From: Bacteroidota bacterium
GTDB lineage: Bacteria > Bacteroidota > Ignavibacteria > Ignavibacteriales > Melioribacteraceae
Length of the DNA stretch: 64,000 bases
Reading direction: 5' to 3'
NCBI GenBank assembly: GCA_018818165.1
Contig: JAHISP010000060.1
Location: 62,001 to 126,000, forward strand
Shown here: positions 17,535-26,736 of the stretch, in pieces
Numbering within the stretch: position 1 is the first letter of the stretch
Layout: every line of letters begins with the position of its first letter
Program-made: the position numbers and the translations under genes
The notes under the pieces: model-generated
What the model was told of the DNA's origin: nothing
The model's input: the letters and a program-made list of their open reading frames with translations, nothing else
Databases searched by the model: none

Positions 17535-18656
17535 ATGAATAGTATTGAAATTAAAACACTTCATCCAACAAAGGATATTGTAAAATTTATAAAATTTGCT
17601 TGGAAAATTTATAAGAATGATCCAAATTGGGTTCCACCCCTTTTAATGGATAAAAAGAAAATTCTTAATAAAGACAAAAACCCATTTTTCAAAACAGCAG
17701 AAATGGAAATGTTTATGGCTTTTAAAAATGGCGAACCAGTTGGAAGAATTGCCGCAATTAAAAATGATACTCATAACAAAGTTCATAACGAAAATATTGG
17801 TTTTTTTGGATTTTTTGAATCAATCAATGACCAAGAAGTTGCAAATACATTGTTGGATAAAGCCAAAGAATGGTTAAAAAGTAAAGGTGTAACAGCAATG
17901 CGTGGTCCAGCAAATCCATCCAGTAATGATGAGTTCGGGATGCTTTTAGAAGGGTTTGACGATCCTCCTAGATTAATGATGACATATAATCCTAAATATT
18001 ATTTAGATTTAATGGATAATTATGGATTAAAAAAGATAAAAGATTTGCTTGCATATAAGATTGATAATCCTAAATTACTAAAATCAGAAAAATTAATTCG
18101 TGTTGCCGAAATTGCAAGAAAAAGATCCAAAGTTGAGATTAAGCAAATAAATCTTAAGCAATTCAAAAGTGAATTAGAAAAAGTAAAACTTGTTTATAAT
18201 CAAGCTTGGGCTCCTAATTGGGGCTTTATTCCAATGACTGATGAAGAAATTGATAATTTGGCAAAGGAGTTGAAACCACTTGTTGAAGAATCGCTAGTCT
18301 TGTTTGCAGAAGTTGAAGACAAAATAGTTGCTTTTGCACTTGTTATGCTTGATTATAATGAACTATTTAAAGATTTTAACGGCAGATTATTGCCTTTTAA
18401 TTTTATTAAGCTTTTCACCCAAAGAAAAAAAATTAAATGGGCTAGAGTTCTTACTTTAGGAATTATTCCAGAATATCAAAAGCGTGGTTTAGATGCACTT
18501 TTGTATTATGAAATTACTAAACGAGCTGAAAAGATTGGAATACTAAAAGGCGAAGCAAGCTGGATTCTTGAAGATAATGCCATGATGACTCGAGGGGCGG
18601 AGGCAATGAATGGCGAAGTTTATAAAAAATACCGTGTTTATGAGATGTCAATTTAA
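17535..18656 (+). CDS. GNAT-fold acyltransferase, candidate bacterial ceramide synthase (bCerS-like)
   Basis: The 373-residue soluble protein starts at ATG 17535 after AAGGAG. Conserved blocks are NDPNWVPPLLMDKK near residue 31, NPFF, GEPVGRIAAI (an acyl-CoA-binding GNAT-like strand), FGFFES, RGPANPSSNDEFG, and a second GNAT-like part with LTLGIIPEYQKRGLDALLYYE. This is the pattern I associate with the family that includes Caulobacter bCerS, which N-acylates the sphingoid base with fatty acyl-CoA. Position directly after spt supports that. A generic N-acyltransferase of other substrate is the alternative. A terminator at 18664 ends the unit. Confidence 0.6.
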   Translation: MNSIEIKTLHPTKDIVKFIKFAWKIYKNDPNWVPPLLMDKKKILNKDKNPFFKTAEMEMFMAFKNGEPVGRIAAIKNDTHNKVHNENIGFFGFFESINDQEVANTLLDKAKEWLKSKGVTAMRGPANPSSNDEFGMLLEGFDDPPRLMMTYNPKYYLDLMDNYGLKKIKDLLAYKIDNPKLLKSEKLIRVAEIARKRSKVEIKQINLKQFKSELEKVKLVYNQAWAPNWGFIPMTDEEIDNLAKELKPLVEESLVLFAEVEDKIVAFALVMLDYNELFKDFNGRLLPFNFIKLFTQRKKIKWARVLTLGIIPEYQKRGLDALLYYEITKRAEKIGILKGEASWILEDNAMMTRGAEAMNGEVYKKYRVYEMSI

Positions 18657-18663
18657 TTTTTTG

Positions 18664-18688
18664 GGCAGAAATCTTTTCTGCCTTTTTT
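18664..18688 (+). terminator. Rho-independent terminator after the acyltransferase gene
   Basis: GGCAGAAA-TCT-TTTCTGCC (18664-18682) is followed by TTTTTT. It is a compact canonical terminator in the 57-nt gap before the next gene. Confidence 0.85.
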
Positions 18689-18713
18689 ACTAATAAATAC
18701 ACTAGGTAATGAT

Positions 18714-20750
18714 TTGAAAAAACGAATTTTTGTTTTATTGTCCATTCTTTTATTACTTTCAAGCAACTTAACTTTCTCACAATTTACACAAAACGATTCT
18801 GCATTAGTTAGAACAACATTTCTTCGTGAATTTGATAAAGATATTATTTACCAATACTTATCTTCTAATGATTCTACAAAAATACATGCTGCACTTTTAT
18901 CCATAAGCCATTCTGAAGATACTACATTTGTCGATTCTGTTATTAAACTAGATTTTAATAATTATGGCGATTATATTTCTTTTGCATTGGGACAATTAGG
19001 TGAAAGTAAAAAATCGGAAGACTATCTTTATGATTCTGCTTATGTTCCATTTAAGGATAATTACATTGAGGCACTTGGTTTATGTGGTGATTCCTTAACT
19101 CTTGATTTTTTAATGCAAACAATTGACAGTATCTCAGATAGTCATTACTCACCTGTTAGTTCAATAACTTTTCCCATAGTTATTGCTAATTTTTATTCTC
19201 GTGGAATTACAAATGAACGTTCGCTCGAATATCTTGTGAACAATTTAAAGAAGATACCCCAAAACCTAAAATTACTTGATGAATATAAAGCAAATTCAAT
19301 ACTTATAAGCATTTATAATAATGAACGAGCTTTGAATACTGCTTATGCTCTTTACAGACTTGGTTCAAGTAAAGAAGCAATACCAGAATTAATTAAATAT
19401 CTAAACAATGATTACTATCATCAAACAAAACTTTATGCTCTTGGAAATTTTAGAAAATTAAAATATTTTCCAGATGATCCCATTTTGCTTAGTAATTTAG
19501 TTAACTCAGATTCTTGGAGAATTAGAACTGAAACAGCAAACTCAGCTTGTTACTATCCATTTAGTTCAAAGGGAGAAATTGGCAATTACATTTATCTAGT
19601 ATTAGATAATAATCCAAATGTATCTCGCACAGCAGCAATAGCACTAAAAAACATTAAATATCCCAAAGATCAAATTTGGATCAAGCATGAAATAGAAGCG
19701 CTTCTTCAAAACCAAAATCTCACAAAAAATACACGAGGTGAATTGCTAATTAGTTATGCTTCCCTTTTCAAAATAGCAACCGATTCATTAGTAAATGTAG
19801 TTTCCCAACAAATTGAACCAAAATTTATTTATCGACTTTTAGCTGATAATATATCTAATCCAGAATTTAATTTTAAATATTTGAATGAAAGGATTATTAA
19901 TAGTAGTGAAATAGAATTACTGGATTTATTACCTGCATATTTAACTTTGCAAAATAAATATCTCAACAATAAAGAATATGCCTCCTATTTGTTTACGGTA
20001 TTGAAAGGCAACAAAACATCATCAGTTTCTATAATTGCTGATGGATTAGAACTTCCAATAATAAAACAAAATAAAGAAGTTTTGCAAGAAATAATTCTCG
20101 AACAAATATTTAATCATAAAAATGATACCCAATTTTCTGAAACAATCATTTCGCTCGCTAATTTAGCAAATAGAGTTGACAACTTATTTTATGAAAGTGT
20201 AATTGATATGCTCTCATCTTCCATGCTTAATTCCATTAAAAAATATGCTCTTGAAAAACAAGGTCTTAAATTTGAAGCATTAAAGGATGATGCTTTGTTT
20301 ATCCGACTCTGGAGTTCTGCATTCAAATACAAATTTGCATATGTTGAAACAAACAAAGGCAATTTCACAATTGAATTAAAACCGGAATTTGCTCCAATGA
20401 CTTGTGGCAATTTTATAACTCTTGCTGAAAAGGGTTTTTATAATGGAGTTATTTTTCATCGAGTTGTTCCTAACTTTGTTATCCAAACTGGTGATACAAC
20501 CAACACTGGTTGGGGCGGACCTGGCTATGAAATAGTTTCAGAATTTTCACCACTTCCATTTGATAGAGCCGCTGTTGGAATTGCAAGTATTGGAAAAGAT
20601 ACGGAAGGCTCACAATGGTTTGTTATGCATTCAAATTATCCTCATTTAAATGGAAGATACACTAATTGGGCAAATGTTATTGAAGGAATGGAAATTGTTG
20701 ACATTATTGATGAAGGAGATAGAGTTATAAGTATAAAATTTGCCAAATAG
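18714..20750 (+). CDS. HEAT-like repeat protein with C-terminal cyclophilin PPIase domain
   Basis: The 678-residue exported protein begins at TTG 18714, the only start that keeps the signal peptide (about 1-22, KKRIFVLLSILLLLSSNLTF...). A long central region (about 40-500) consists of helical, HEAT-like repeats, for example SDSWRIRTETANSACYYPF and NPNVSRTAAIALKNI. Residues about 540-675 are a cyclophilin domain: TNKGNFTIELKPEFAPMTCG, GVIFHRVVPNFVIQTGD, GSQWFVMHSNYPHLNGRYT. The catalytic Arg in FHRVVP and the Q/F pair are retained. It should act as a periplasmic prolyl isomerase whose scaffold recruits envelope clients. The fusion is larger than ordinary PpiA-type cyclophilins. Confidence 0.8.
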   Translation: MKKRIFVLLSILLLLSSNLTFSQFTQNDSALVRTTFLREFDKDIIYQYLSSNDSTKIHAALLSISHSEDTTFVDSVIKLDFNNYGDYISFALGQLGESKKSEDYLYDSAYVPFKDNYIEALGLCGDSLTLDFLMQTIDSISDSHYSPVSSITFPIVIANFYSRGITNERSLEYLVNNLKKIPQNLKLLDEYKANSILISIYNNERALNTAYALYRLGSSKEAIPELIKYLNNDYYHQTKLYALGNFRKLKYFPDDPILLSNLVNSDSWRIRTETANSACYYPFSSKGEIGNYIYLVLDNNPNVSRTAAIALKNIKYPKDQIWIKHEIEALLQNQNLTKNTRGELLISYASLFKIATDSLVNVVSQQIEPKFIYRLLADNISNPEFNFKYLNERIINSSEIELLDLLPAYLTLQNKYLNNKEYASYLFTVLKGNKTSSVSIIADGLELPIIKQNKEVLQEIILEQIFNHKNDTQFSETIISLANLANRVDNLFYESVIDMLSSSMLNSIKKYALEKQGLKFEALKDDALFIRLWSSAFKYKFAYVETNKGNFTIELKPEFAPMTCGNFITLAEKGFYNGVIFHRVVPNFVIQTGDTTNTGWGGPGYEIVSEFSPLPFDRAAVGIASIGKDTEGSQWFVMHSNYPHLNGRYTNWANVIEGMEIVDIIDEGDRVISIKFAK

Positions 20751-20863
20751 AACTATATTAATAATTATGCACAATCATTTGGCATCGGTAAATTTTGGAA
20801 CGTGCGGAAAGTGAATTTATCCCAATACCCTCTCTGAAGTTTAAGTTTACTATCAATAATTTG

Positions 20864-20919
20864 AAAAAACCAGCAATCTCTCAGACCTGAAGGATCTTTC
20901 CATTCAATAATTGCTGGTT
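20864..20919 (-). terminator. Minus-strand terminator of the porD-like gene
   Basis: AACCAGCAA (20868-20876) and TTGCTGGTT (20911-20919) pair. Read on the minus strand the hairpin ends in TTTTTTC. The plus-strand side has no T-run. Confidence 0.6.
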
Positions 20920-20934
20920 ATGGCTGAACTGCAT

Positions 20935-21819
20935 TTATTTTTCTTGAGCTTCTATATATTTAGATGTATGAGCAGGATCAATTTTAATTAATTTATTAAA
21001 TATTGTTCTGTCTTCATAATTCTTAAGGTATGAAACCAATTCACCAGCTTTTGCATCAAAAAATGAATTTATAAAAGGACTTCTAATATTTGTAGTTTTT
21101 TTCATTTGCTCAAGATTATCAACTAGTTTGTTTATATTTTTATATGTTGTTTCTTTATCACGATAAAAAACATCCAATCCATTGTAATGATAATCAAAAA
21201 TATCTTGCCTAAATTTCTGGAAGTTTGCACCTGTAGCATCCTCAATAAAACCACGTTTATAGTAATTTGCATTCTTTGTTCCCCAGCTATCGGTGTATCC
21301 AGAAGTTCCGCCCATAATAGCAATTCTCATTGCTTCCTGAAAATAAGTTGTTCCACCAAATGGTTGATATGAATCTGCATCCATTCCAATAATTACAAGG
21401 GCATAAAAATCCAAGAAACTTGTGAGCTGATTAAAATCCATTGTATTAAAATATAAACTTTGATTTTTCTCGTAAAGAAAAGTCCATTTATTATCCATAA
21501 TATTCAACATTAAAGAGCGTTTTTCGCTACCTTCAACTGGACGAGTACTATTTATTACTACTTGTGCTGTATAATTCAGTTCATCCGATGCGGTAGTAAA
21601 AAATATATTAAAGCTACAATTTATTCTAGGCCACTCCCAACTGCTACCAGTAAATTTTGTATTATTAAGATAATCTTCAATTTGATTTTTAAATACTACT
21701 AGATGTTCCCTATAAATTGTTTTAAGTTGTTCAGTATTTATTTGTACCGTTGCCTCTAACTCCTGTCCCCAGATATTAAGATTTAATAAAAGGAAAATAA
21801 CAACAAAACACTTTTTCAT
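20935..21819 (-). CDS. porD: PorD-like (DUF4835) T9SS accessory protein
   Basis: The 294-residue protein has a signal peptide (about 1-18, LNLNIWGQ) and matches the DUF4835/PorD pattern: TNTEQL-like start, YLNNTKFTGSSWEWPRINCS, NRPV-like STRPVEGSEKRSLML, LTSFLDFYALVIIGMDADSY, and a C-terminal FFDAKAGELVSYL. PorD is required for, or associated with, T9SS function in Porphyromonas. Its presence agrees with the T9SS cargo proteins in this window. It is divergent from a PorV/PorQ-like barrel gene 161 nt away. Confidence 0.75.
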   Translation of the reverse strand: MKKCFVVIFLLLNLNIWGQELEATVQINTEQLKTIYREHLVVFKNQIEDYLNNTKFTGSSWEWPRINCSFNIFFTTASDELNYTAQVVINSTRPVEGSEKRSLMLNIMDNKWTFLYEKNQSLYFNTMDFNQLTSFLDFYALVIIGMDADSYQPFGGTTYFQEAMRIAIMGGTSGYTDSWGTKNANYYKRGFIEDATGANFQKFRQDIFDYHYNGLDVFYRDKETTYKNINKLVDNLEQMKKTTNIRSPFINSFFDAKAGELVSYLKNYEDRTIFNKLIKIDPAHTSKYIEAQEK

Positions 21820-21980
21820 ATTTAACTCATTTAGTTAATAATTGATTAAAAGAAATAATTTAGATAACTTACAACAACTATGATTACAAGATATGAAACT
21901 TTCATGACTGTTTCAAAGGGATTAGGGTTTGTCTTGTAAACATAAATTTTTAATATTCAAAAAAGGCACAAATAATACAT

Positions 21981-22838
21981 ATGAATTTATTAAAAAAAAT
22001 AATATTTGTCTTGCTCATTTTTTGTTTTGCAAGCTTTGGACAAATTAAACCTGGAGCAAAACAAATTTCTCTTTCTCACTCCGATATTGCATTATGTAAT
22101 GATGTATATGCACTCTTTAATAATCCTGCTGGTTTATCGCAACAAAATTGGAGAGAGTTTAGCATATATTATTCCCCTTCACCTTTTGGAATAAATAAAC
22201 TTGCAAATAGTTCTGCTGTTTATCACGAACCAACAAATTATGGTTCATTTGCAATTGCATATTCAAACTATGGATTTGAGTTATACAAAGAAAATAATTT
22301 ATTTGTTTCTTACTCCAAAATTATTTCAAAAAACTTCTTTTTGGGTACAACTCTTACATATAGAAATTTATCCATTAAAAACTATGGTAGTGATAACGCA
22401 ATTACAATAATAATTGGCGGACTTGCGTATTTGACTGATAATTTGAGAATTGGTTTTGCTATTGATAATATAACGCATTCTTCTTTTGGAAAAGAAAACA
22501 ACCAAATACCAATGATTTTTAATTTTGGATTTAGCTATACACTTCTTTCAAAACTTATATTTAATGCTGCAATTGAGAAAGATATTGATAAAAACAGTTC
22601 GCTTAGAGTTGGAATTGATTATGAAATTATTAAATATTTAAATCTCAGAATTGGCGCAATGAATGAACCTTCCTCATTTTCAGCTGGTTTAGGAATTAAT
22701 TACTCAATTTTCGAAATTGACTACGCAGTTTTTAATCATCAGGATTTAGGTTTTACACATCAAATTGGTATTACCTTACAGTTTGGAAGTGATAAATCGA
22801 GAACAGAAAGGATAAAAGAATATTTGAGTGGGCAATAA
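21981..22838 (+). CDS. PorV/PorQ-like outer-membrane beta-barrel protein
   Basis: The 285-residue protein has a signal peptide (about 1-20, CFASFGQ). A PorV/PorQ (FadL-like) barrel follows: LSHSDIALCNDVYALFNNPAGLS is the typical plug-side 'NPAGL' motif, followed by alternating beta-strands with glycine and aromatic residues. Family members act as T9SS shuttle or outer-membrane scaffold proteins. The end overlaps or abuts the following gene, so the two are probably co-transcribed. Confidence 0.7.
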   Translation: MNLLKKIIFVLLIFCFASFGQIKPGAKQISLSHSDIALCNDVYALFNNPAGLSQQNWREFSIYYSPSPFGINKLANSSAVYHEPTNYGSFAIAYSNYGFELYKENNLFVSYSKIISKNFFLGTTLTYRNLSIKNYGSDNAITIIIGGLAYLTDNLRIGFAIDNITHSSFGKENNQIPMIFNFGFSYTLLSKLIFNAAIEKDIDKNSSLRVGIDYEIIKYLNLRIGAMNEPSSFSAGLGINYSIFEIDYAVFNHQDLGFTHQIGITLQFGSDKSRTERIKEYLSGQ

Positions 22839-24723
22839 ATTGAATGATATTATTAAAATATTTTTATTAGTGATAATTATTTTAACATCTAATGTTTCAG
22901 CTCAAAATGATTCATTAAAAAATATTGATTACATCCTTGAAAATATTCTAGAAGATGCAACAATAGAGCAGGAGAATTCACAACTCTATGATTTAATTGA
23001 GCAATATATCAATGATCCTATTGACCTCAATAATTCCGACAAATCAGAAATTATGAACCTACCATTTCTTGATATTGAATCTGCAAATGCAATTGTAAAA
23101 TATCGTAAAGATAATGGAAGAATATTTTCGTACTCTGAGCTAAAATCCATCGCAAATATTTCAACCAAATCAATTAAAATTCTACAAGCATTCACATTCT
23201 TAGAAAGACGAGAAAGTGAAATAGACTCCTCATTCTTAGAAAATTTAAAAATAAAACTACGTTCTCGTTTTTCACAGAATATTCAAGAAGCAGAAGGTTA
23301 CAAAAATGGATTTTATATTGGCACACCAGCAAAGATTTATAACAGATTGCTAATAAACACAAATCAGAAAATTCAAATTGGAATATTAACAGATAAAGAT
23401 GCGGGTGAAAAATCAATTTCTGATTTTCATTCATACTATTTTCTAGCTAATAATTTAATAAATGGAATAAAATTTATTGGTGGGTTTTATACAATGGAAT
23501 TTGGTCAAGGGCTTGCTTTATGGTCACCATATTCATTTTCTAAGGGTAGCGATGCAACAAATTCAATTATTAAAAGAGCTCGTGGTATTTCACCTTATAC
23601 AAGCGCTGGTGAATATTTGTATATGAAAGGTGCAGCTTTTAAATATTCATCTAATTTTTTTGAATTATCATCATTTTATTCATTTGGTGAGGGTAGTTTT
23701 AATTTATCACAAAATACTTATGGATTTATATTTACTTTACAGCCAATTAATTTCCTTAAACTTTCAGCACTTTACATGATTGAAAATCAAAATATATTTG
23801 ATAACGGTTCAACAACAAAAAGTGAATTGAACGAAAAACACATTTCCTTCAATTACGAATTGACTTATGGTGATTTGTTTTTAACTGGTGAATTTGCAAT
23901 CTATAACTCAAGCCTTGCAAACATAAATACTTTGCAACTCTCACTACTTCGCTCAATTATAGTTGTTACCTCAATCAGAAATTATTCAAATACTTACGAA
24001 AGCAAATACGGACAAGGCTTTGGTGAGACTAAAAATACTAATAACGAATTTGGCATTTATCTTGGCATTAAATGGAGACCAGATTTTGGAATTATAAATT
24101 TCTATCTCGATCAATTTAAGTTCCCAAATTCAAATGCTTCAATTGCACTTCCAAGTAGTGGAAATGAAATATCGTTCAGTTATGAATTATCTCCTGTTAA
24201 TAAAACAAATTTATATTTCAGATACTTTTCAGAAAATAAAGAAGTTTTGGAATTAGTAAATAATGAAAATATAATCCAAAATAGAAAAACGGATAAATTT
24301 AGATTTGAATTAATTTATAAAGTAAGTAATTCGATTCAACTTAAATCAAGAGTTGAATTGCTTTCACTAAATATGGTAAATATAAACGAAAAAGGTATTT
24401 TACTATTCCAGGATGTGAAATATAATTATTCGAAACAATTATCATTGCATGGGAGAATTATTTTCTTCCAAACAGATAGTTTTTCTTCTCGAATTTATGA
24501 ATTTGAAAATGATTTAAGTGGAGTTATGACAAATCCAGCTCTTTTTGGTTCTGGAGTAAAATGGTATTTACTTCTAAAATATAATCCTATTAATCATCTT
24601 TTTATTTCTGCAAAATATTCAGAACTTTTTAAACCAAATGAAGTAAATATTGGCTCTGGTAATAGTCTAATTAAAGGTAATATTGATAATAAAATAGCAC
24701 TTCAAATTGATTTTACCTTTTAA
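22828..24723 (+). CDS. Helix-hairpin-helix plus beta-barrel outer-membrane protein
   Basis: The 631-residue protein has a signal peptide (ending ILTSNVSAQ). An N-terminal ComEA-like helix-hairpin-helix region (about 60-120) contains DPIDLNNSDKSEIMNLPFLD and AIVKYRKDNGRIFSYSELKSI. A long beta-strand-rich C-terminal part resembles an outer-membrane barrel and ends in a terminal aromatic residue (ALQIDFTF). HhH motifs bind DNA in ComEA, so DNA uptake is one idea, but this architecture is common in the group and its role is unknown. The start is either GTG 22828, overlapping the upstream gene, or TTG 22840 one nt after its stop. Both keep the signal peptide. Confidence 0.6.
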   Translation: MGNKLNDIIKIFLLVIIILTSNVSAQNDSLKNIDYILENILEDATIEQENSQLYDLIEQYINDPIDLNNSDKSEIMNLPFLDIESANAIVKYRKDNGRIFSYSELKSIANISTKSIKILQAFTFLERRESEIDSSFLENLKIKLRSRFSQNIQEAEGYKNGFYIGTPAKIYNRLLINTNQKIQIGILTDKDAGEKSISDFHSYYFLANNLINGIKFIGGFYTMEFGQGLALWSPYSFSKGSDATNSIIKRARGISPYTSAGEYLYMKGAAFKYSSNFFELSSFYSFGEGSFNLSQNTYGFIFTLQPINFLKLSALYMIENQNIFDNGSTTKSELNEKHISFNYELTYGDLFLTGEFAIYNSSLANINTLQLSLLRSIIVVTSIRNYSNTYESKYGQGFGETKNTNNEFGIYLGIKWRPDFGIINFYLDQFKFPNSNASIALPSSGNEISFSYELSPVNKTNLYFRYFSENKEVLELVNNENIIQNRKTDKFRFELIYKVSNSIQLKSRVELLSLNMVNINEKGILLFQDVKYNYSKQLSLHGRIIFFQTDSFSSRIYEFENDLSGVMTNPALFGSGVKWYLLLKYNPINHLFISAKYSELFKPNEVNIGSGNSLIKGNIDNKIALQIDFTF

Positions 24724-24821
24724 TTATTCTATTGAATAAATGTATTATTTTTTTTGCTGTTATTTTTCTAATTTTGAATTCCTTTCTTGATTTATTGATA
24801 TGGAAATTGATTATATTTAAC

Positions 24822-24840
24822 TGTTACAGTTACCGTAACA
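24822..24840. promoter_or_regulatory. 19-bp palindromic operator upstream of the isocitrate-dehydrogenase gene
   Basis: TGTTACAGTTACCGTAACA is an inverted repeat TGTTAC-N7-GTAACA, ending 47 nt before the ATG at 24888. The same 19-mer with two changes lies at 48572-48590, 43 nt before the PrpD-family gene. The regulator is unknown. Confidence 0.65.
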
Positions 24841-24887
24841 TTACAAGAATACTTTGAAATATTTTACATAATTATAAGGAATCAAAA

Positions 24888-26066
24888 ATGAGAACAATAG
24901 TATCAATGCCTGGTGATGGAATTGGAAAAGTTGTTTTACCAGAATCAATTAGATTATTGGAAGCAGCTGGTTTTAAAGCAAATTATGTTCATGGCGATAT
25001 TGGTTGGGAATTTTGGCAAAAAGAAGGAAACGCTTTGCCACAAAGAACAATTGATTTGTTAGAAGAACATAAAATTGGTCTTTTTGGTGCAATAACTTCA
25101 AAACCAAAAGATGCTGCTGTGGCAGAACTTGCTCCCGAATTGCAAGGTAAAGGTTATGTTTATTTTTCTCCAATTGTTACTTTGCGTCAACATTTTAATT
25201 TGGATATTTGCACTCGTCCATGCAAAGCTTTTAAAGGAAATCCACTAAATTTTATACGAAAAGATGGAAAAGGTGGCTTTGAAGAACCAATGGTTGACAC
25301 AGTTATTTTCAGACAAAACACTGAAGGAATGTACGGTGGTGTTGAGTGGACAAATCCTCCAGCACAAGTTCGCGACGCATTAGAAACTCATCCAAGAATG
25401 AAAACTTTCGCAAATGTAAAAAGTGAAGATTTAGCAATTTCGACACGTATTTTGTCACGTCAAGCAACTCAACGTATTATTCGTGCGGCTTTTGAATATG
25501 CCAAAGAGTTTGGATATACAAACGTAACAGTTTGCGAAAAACCAAATGTTTTACGCGAAACTTCTGGAATGATGGTAAAAGAAGCACAAATTATAAAAAA
25601 AGATTTTCCAGAAATTCAACTTTGGGATACAAATATTGATGCACAAATGATGTGGTTGACTAAAAATCCAGAAGATTACGGTGTAATTGTTGCCGAAAAT
25701 ATGTTTGGCGATATTATTAGCGATGGTTTTGCTGGTTTAATTGGTGGATTAGGATTTGCGTGTTCTGCAAATGTTGGAAATGAAGTATCTGTTTTTGAAC
25801 CAACTCACGGCTCAGCTCCGAAATATGAAAAATTAACACCAAGTATTATAAATCCAATTGCTATGTTTTTATCAGCTTGCATGATGTTAGATCACATTGG
25901 CGAAAAAGAAACTGCTGATAAAATACGCAATGCAATTGCAAAAGTAATTGAAGAAGGAAAAGTTAAAACTTACGACATGATGAAAATTCGTGGCGGTGCA
26001 GATGTTTTTGAAAAAGGTGCTTGCACAACTCAAGAAATGACTGATGCAGTAATTGCTGCGCTGTGA
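24888..26066 (+). CDS. Isocitrate dehydrogenase-family oxidative decarboxylase
   Basis: The 392-residue protein belongs to the isocitrate/isopropylmalate dehydrogenase family. Visible motifs are MPGDGIGKVVLPES, the substrate loop YFSPIVTLRQHFNLDICTRP with the conserved LRQ...RP arginines, FRQNTEGMYGG, metal-site Asp in AENMFGDIISDGFAGL, and the nucleotide-site FEPTHGSAPKY. The loop serine of isocitrate dehydrogenases is present, but the usual nearby Asn is Ile, so the exact substrate is not certain. The adjacent aconitase is homoaconitase-like. Isocitrate is the most likely substrate given the citrate-lyase operon with the same operator. Homoisocitrate or a related acid is an alternative. Confidence 0.8.
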   Translation: MRTIVSMPGDGIGKVVLPESIRLLEAAGFKANYVHGDIGWEFWQKEGNALPQRTIDLLEEHKIGLFGAITSKPKDAAVAELAPELQGKGYVYFSPIVTLRQHFNLDICTRPCKAFKGNPLNFIRKDGKGGFEEPMVDTVIFRQNTEGMYGGVEWTNPPAQVRDALETHPRMKTFANVKSEDLAISTRILSRQATQRIIRAAFEYAKEFGYTNVTVCEKPNVLRETSGMMVKEAQIIKKDFPEIQLWDTNIDAQMMWLTKNPEDYGVIVAENMFGDIISDGFAGLIGGLGFACSANVGNEVSVFEPTHGSAPKYEKLTPSIINPIAMFLSACMMLDHIGEKETADKIRNAIAKVIEEGKVKTYDMMKIRGGADVFEKGACTTQEMTDAVIAAL

Positions 26067-26141
26067 AAAGTGAAATGGTAAAAGTGAAATGTGAAAAGTA
26101 AAAATATGTTGCTTTTCACCTTTCACTTCTGATATTTCACC
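26063..26141. repeat. Purine/pyrimidine-skewed self-complementary hairpin without ORF
   Basis: The left arm is made of GTGAAAAGT/GTGAAATGT units (26063-26101). The right arm (26111-26141) carries the complement as CTTTTCACCTTTCACTTC. The dehydrogenase stop TGA lies inside the first GTGAAAAG unit. The unit type is the same as the arms of the element at 26733-27298. Confidence 0.65.
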
Positions 26142-26187
26142 AATAAAAACAAATTTATTTTATAAAAGATATATTTTGAGAGTGTAA

Positions 26188-26736
26188 ATGAAAGAAAAAA
26201 TAAAGAAAATCTGGCCAGAAATTGCTTGGATTAAAGACGAAGAATTACGCGAACAAGTAACTAATTGCTGGGTTCATGCAATTGAAAACAGTGTGCTTGA
26301 AGCGGAAGATTTGGAAGTTATTCCATTTTCATTGCTAATTCAGAACTGCAACATTACATTTATGAATCACAAACGAACCGCAGTTCAACTTAGTGTTGAT
26401 ATTGCAAACCGTATGCAAAATAATTTTGGTGATGAAATAAAAATAAATATGGATTACCTTATCGCTGGTGCAATTCTTATTGATGTTGGTAAATTGTTAG
26501 AATACGAAATTATTGATGGAAAACTTTCAACAAGTAACTTTGGGAAATATGTTCGTCATCCTTTTAGCGGAGTTGGAATTGCCCAACAATTTGGACTTCC
26601 ACCAGAAGTTTTACACATGATTGGAACTCATTCAGTTGAAGGAAATGTTGGTAAACGCTCCGTTGAATCGTTAATAATTCACCATGCAGATTTTGTGAGC
26701 TTCGAACCATTTCAAGAAGCAAAAACTATTAAGTGA
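26188..26736 (+). CDS. HD-domain-like protein with altered catalytic His
   Basis: The 182-residue protein has HD-superfamily spacing: His61 in FMNHKRTAVQLS, GAILIDVGKLLEYE (about 94-107), VRHPFSG, MIGTHS and LIIHHADF. The canonical 'HD' doublet reads Ile98-Asp99 here, so a key metal-binding His is missing at that position, and activity may be lost or use other ligands. HD proteins are phosphohydrolases or degenerate regulators. It sits between the isocitrate-dehydrogenase and aconitase genes, so it may modulate that step, but this is a guess. Confidence 0.65.
   Translation: MKEKIKKIWPEIAWIKDEELREQVTNCWVHAIENSVLEAEDLEVIPFSLLIQNCNITFMNHKRTAVQLSVDIANRMQNNFGDEIKINMDYLIAGAILIDVGKLLEYEIIDGKLSTSNFGKYVRHPFSGVGIAQQFGLPPEVLHMIGTHSVEGNVGKRSVESLIIHHADFVSFEPFQEAKTIK

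Noticed and set aside
26063-26141. Hairpin after the isocitrate-dehydrogenase gene as an ordinary terminator
   Set aside because: The arms are long, imperfect and built from repeated GTGAAA units with no T-run after the stem. The same unit type flanks the four-helix-bundle gene.
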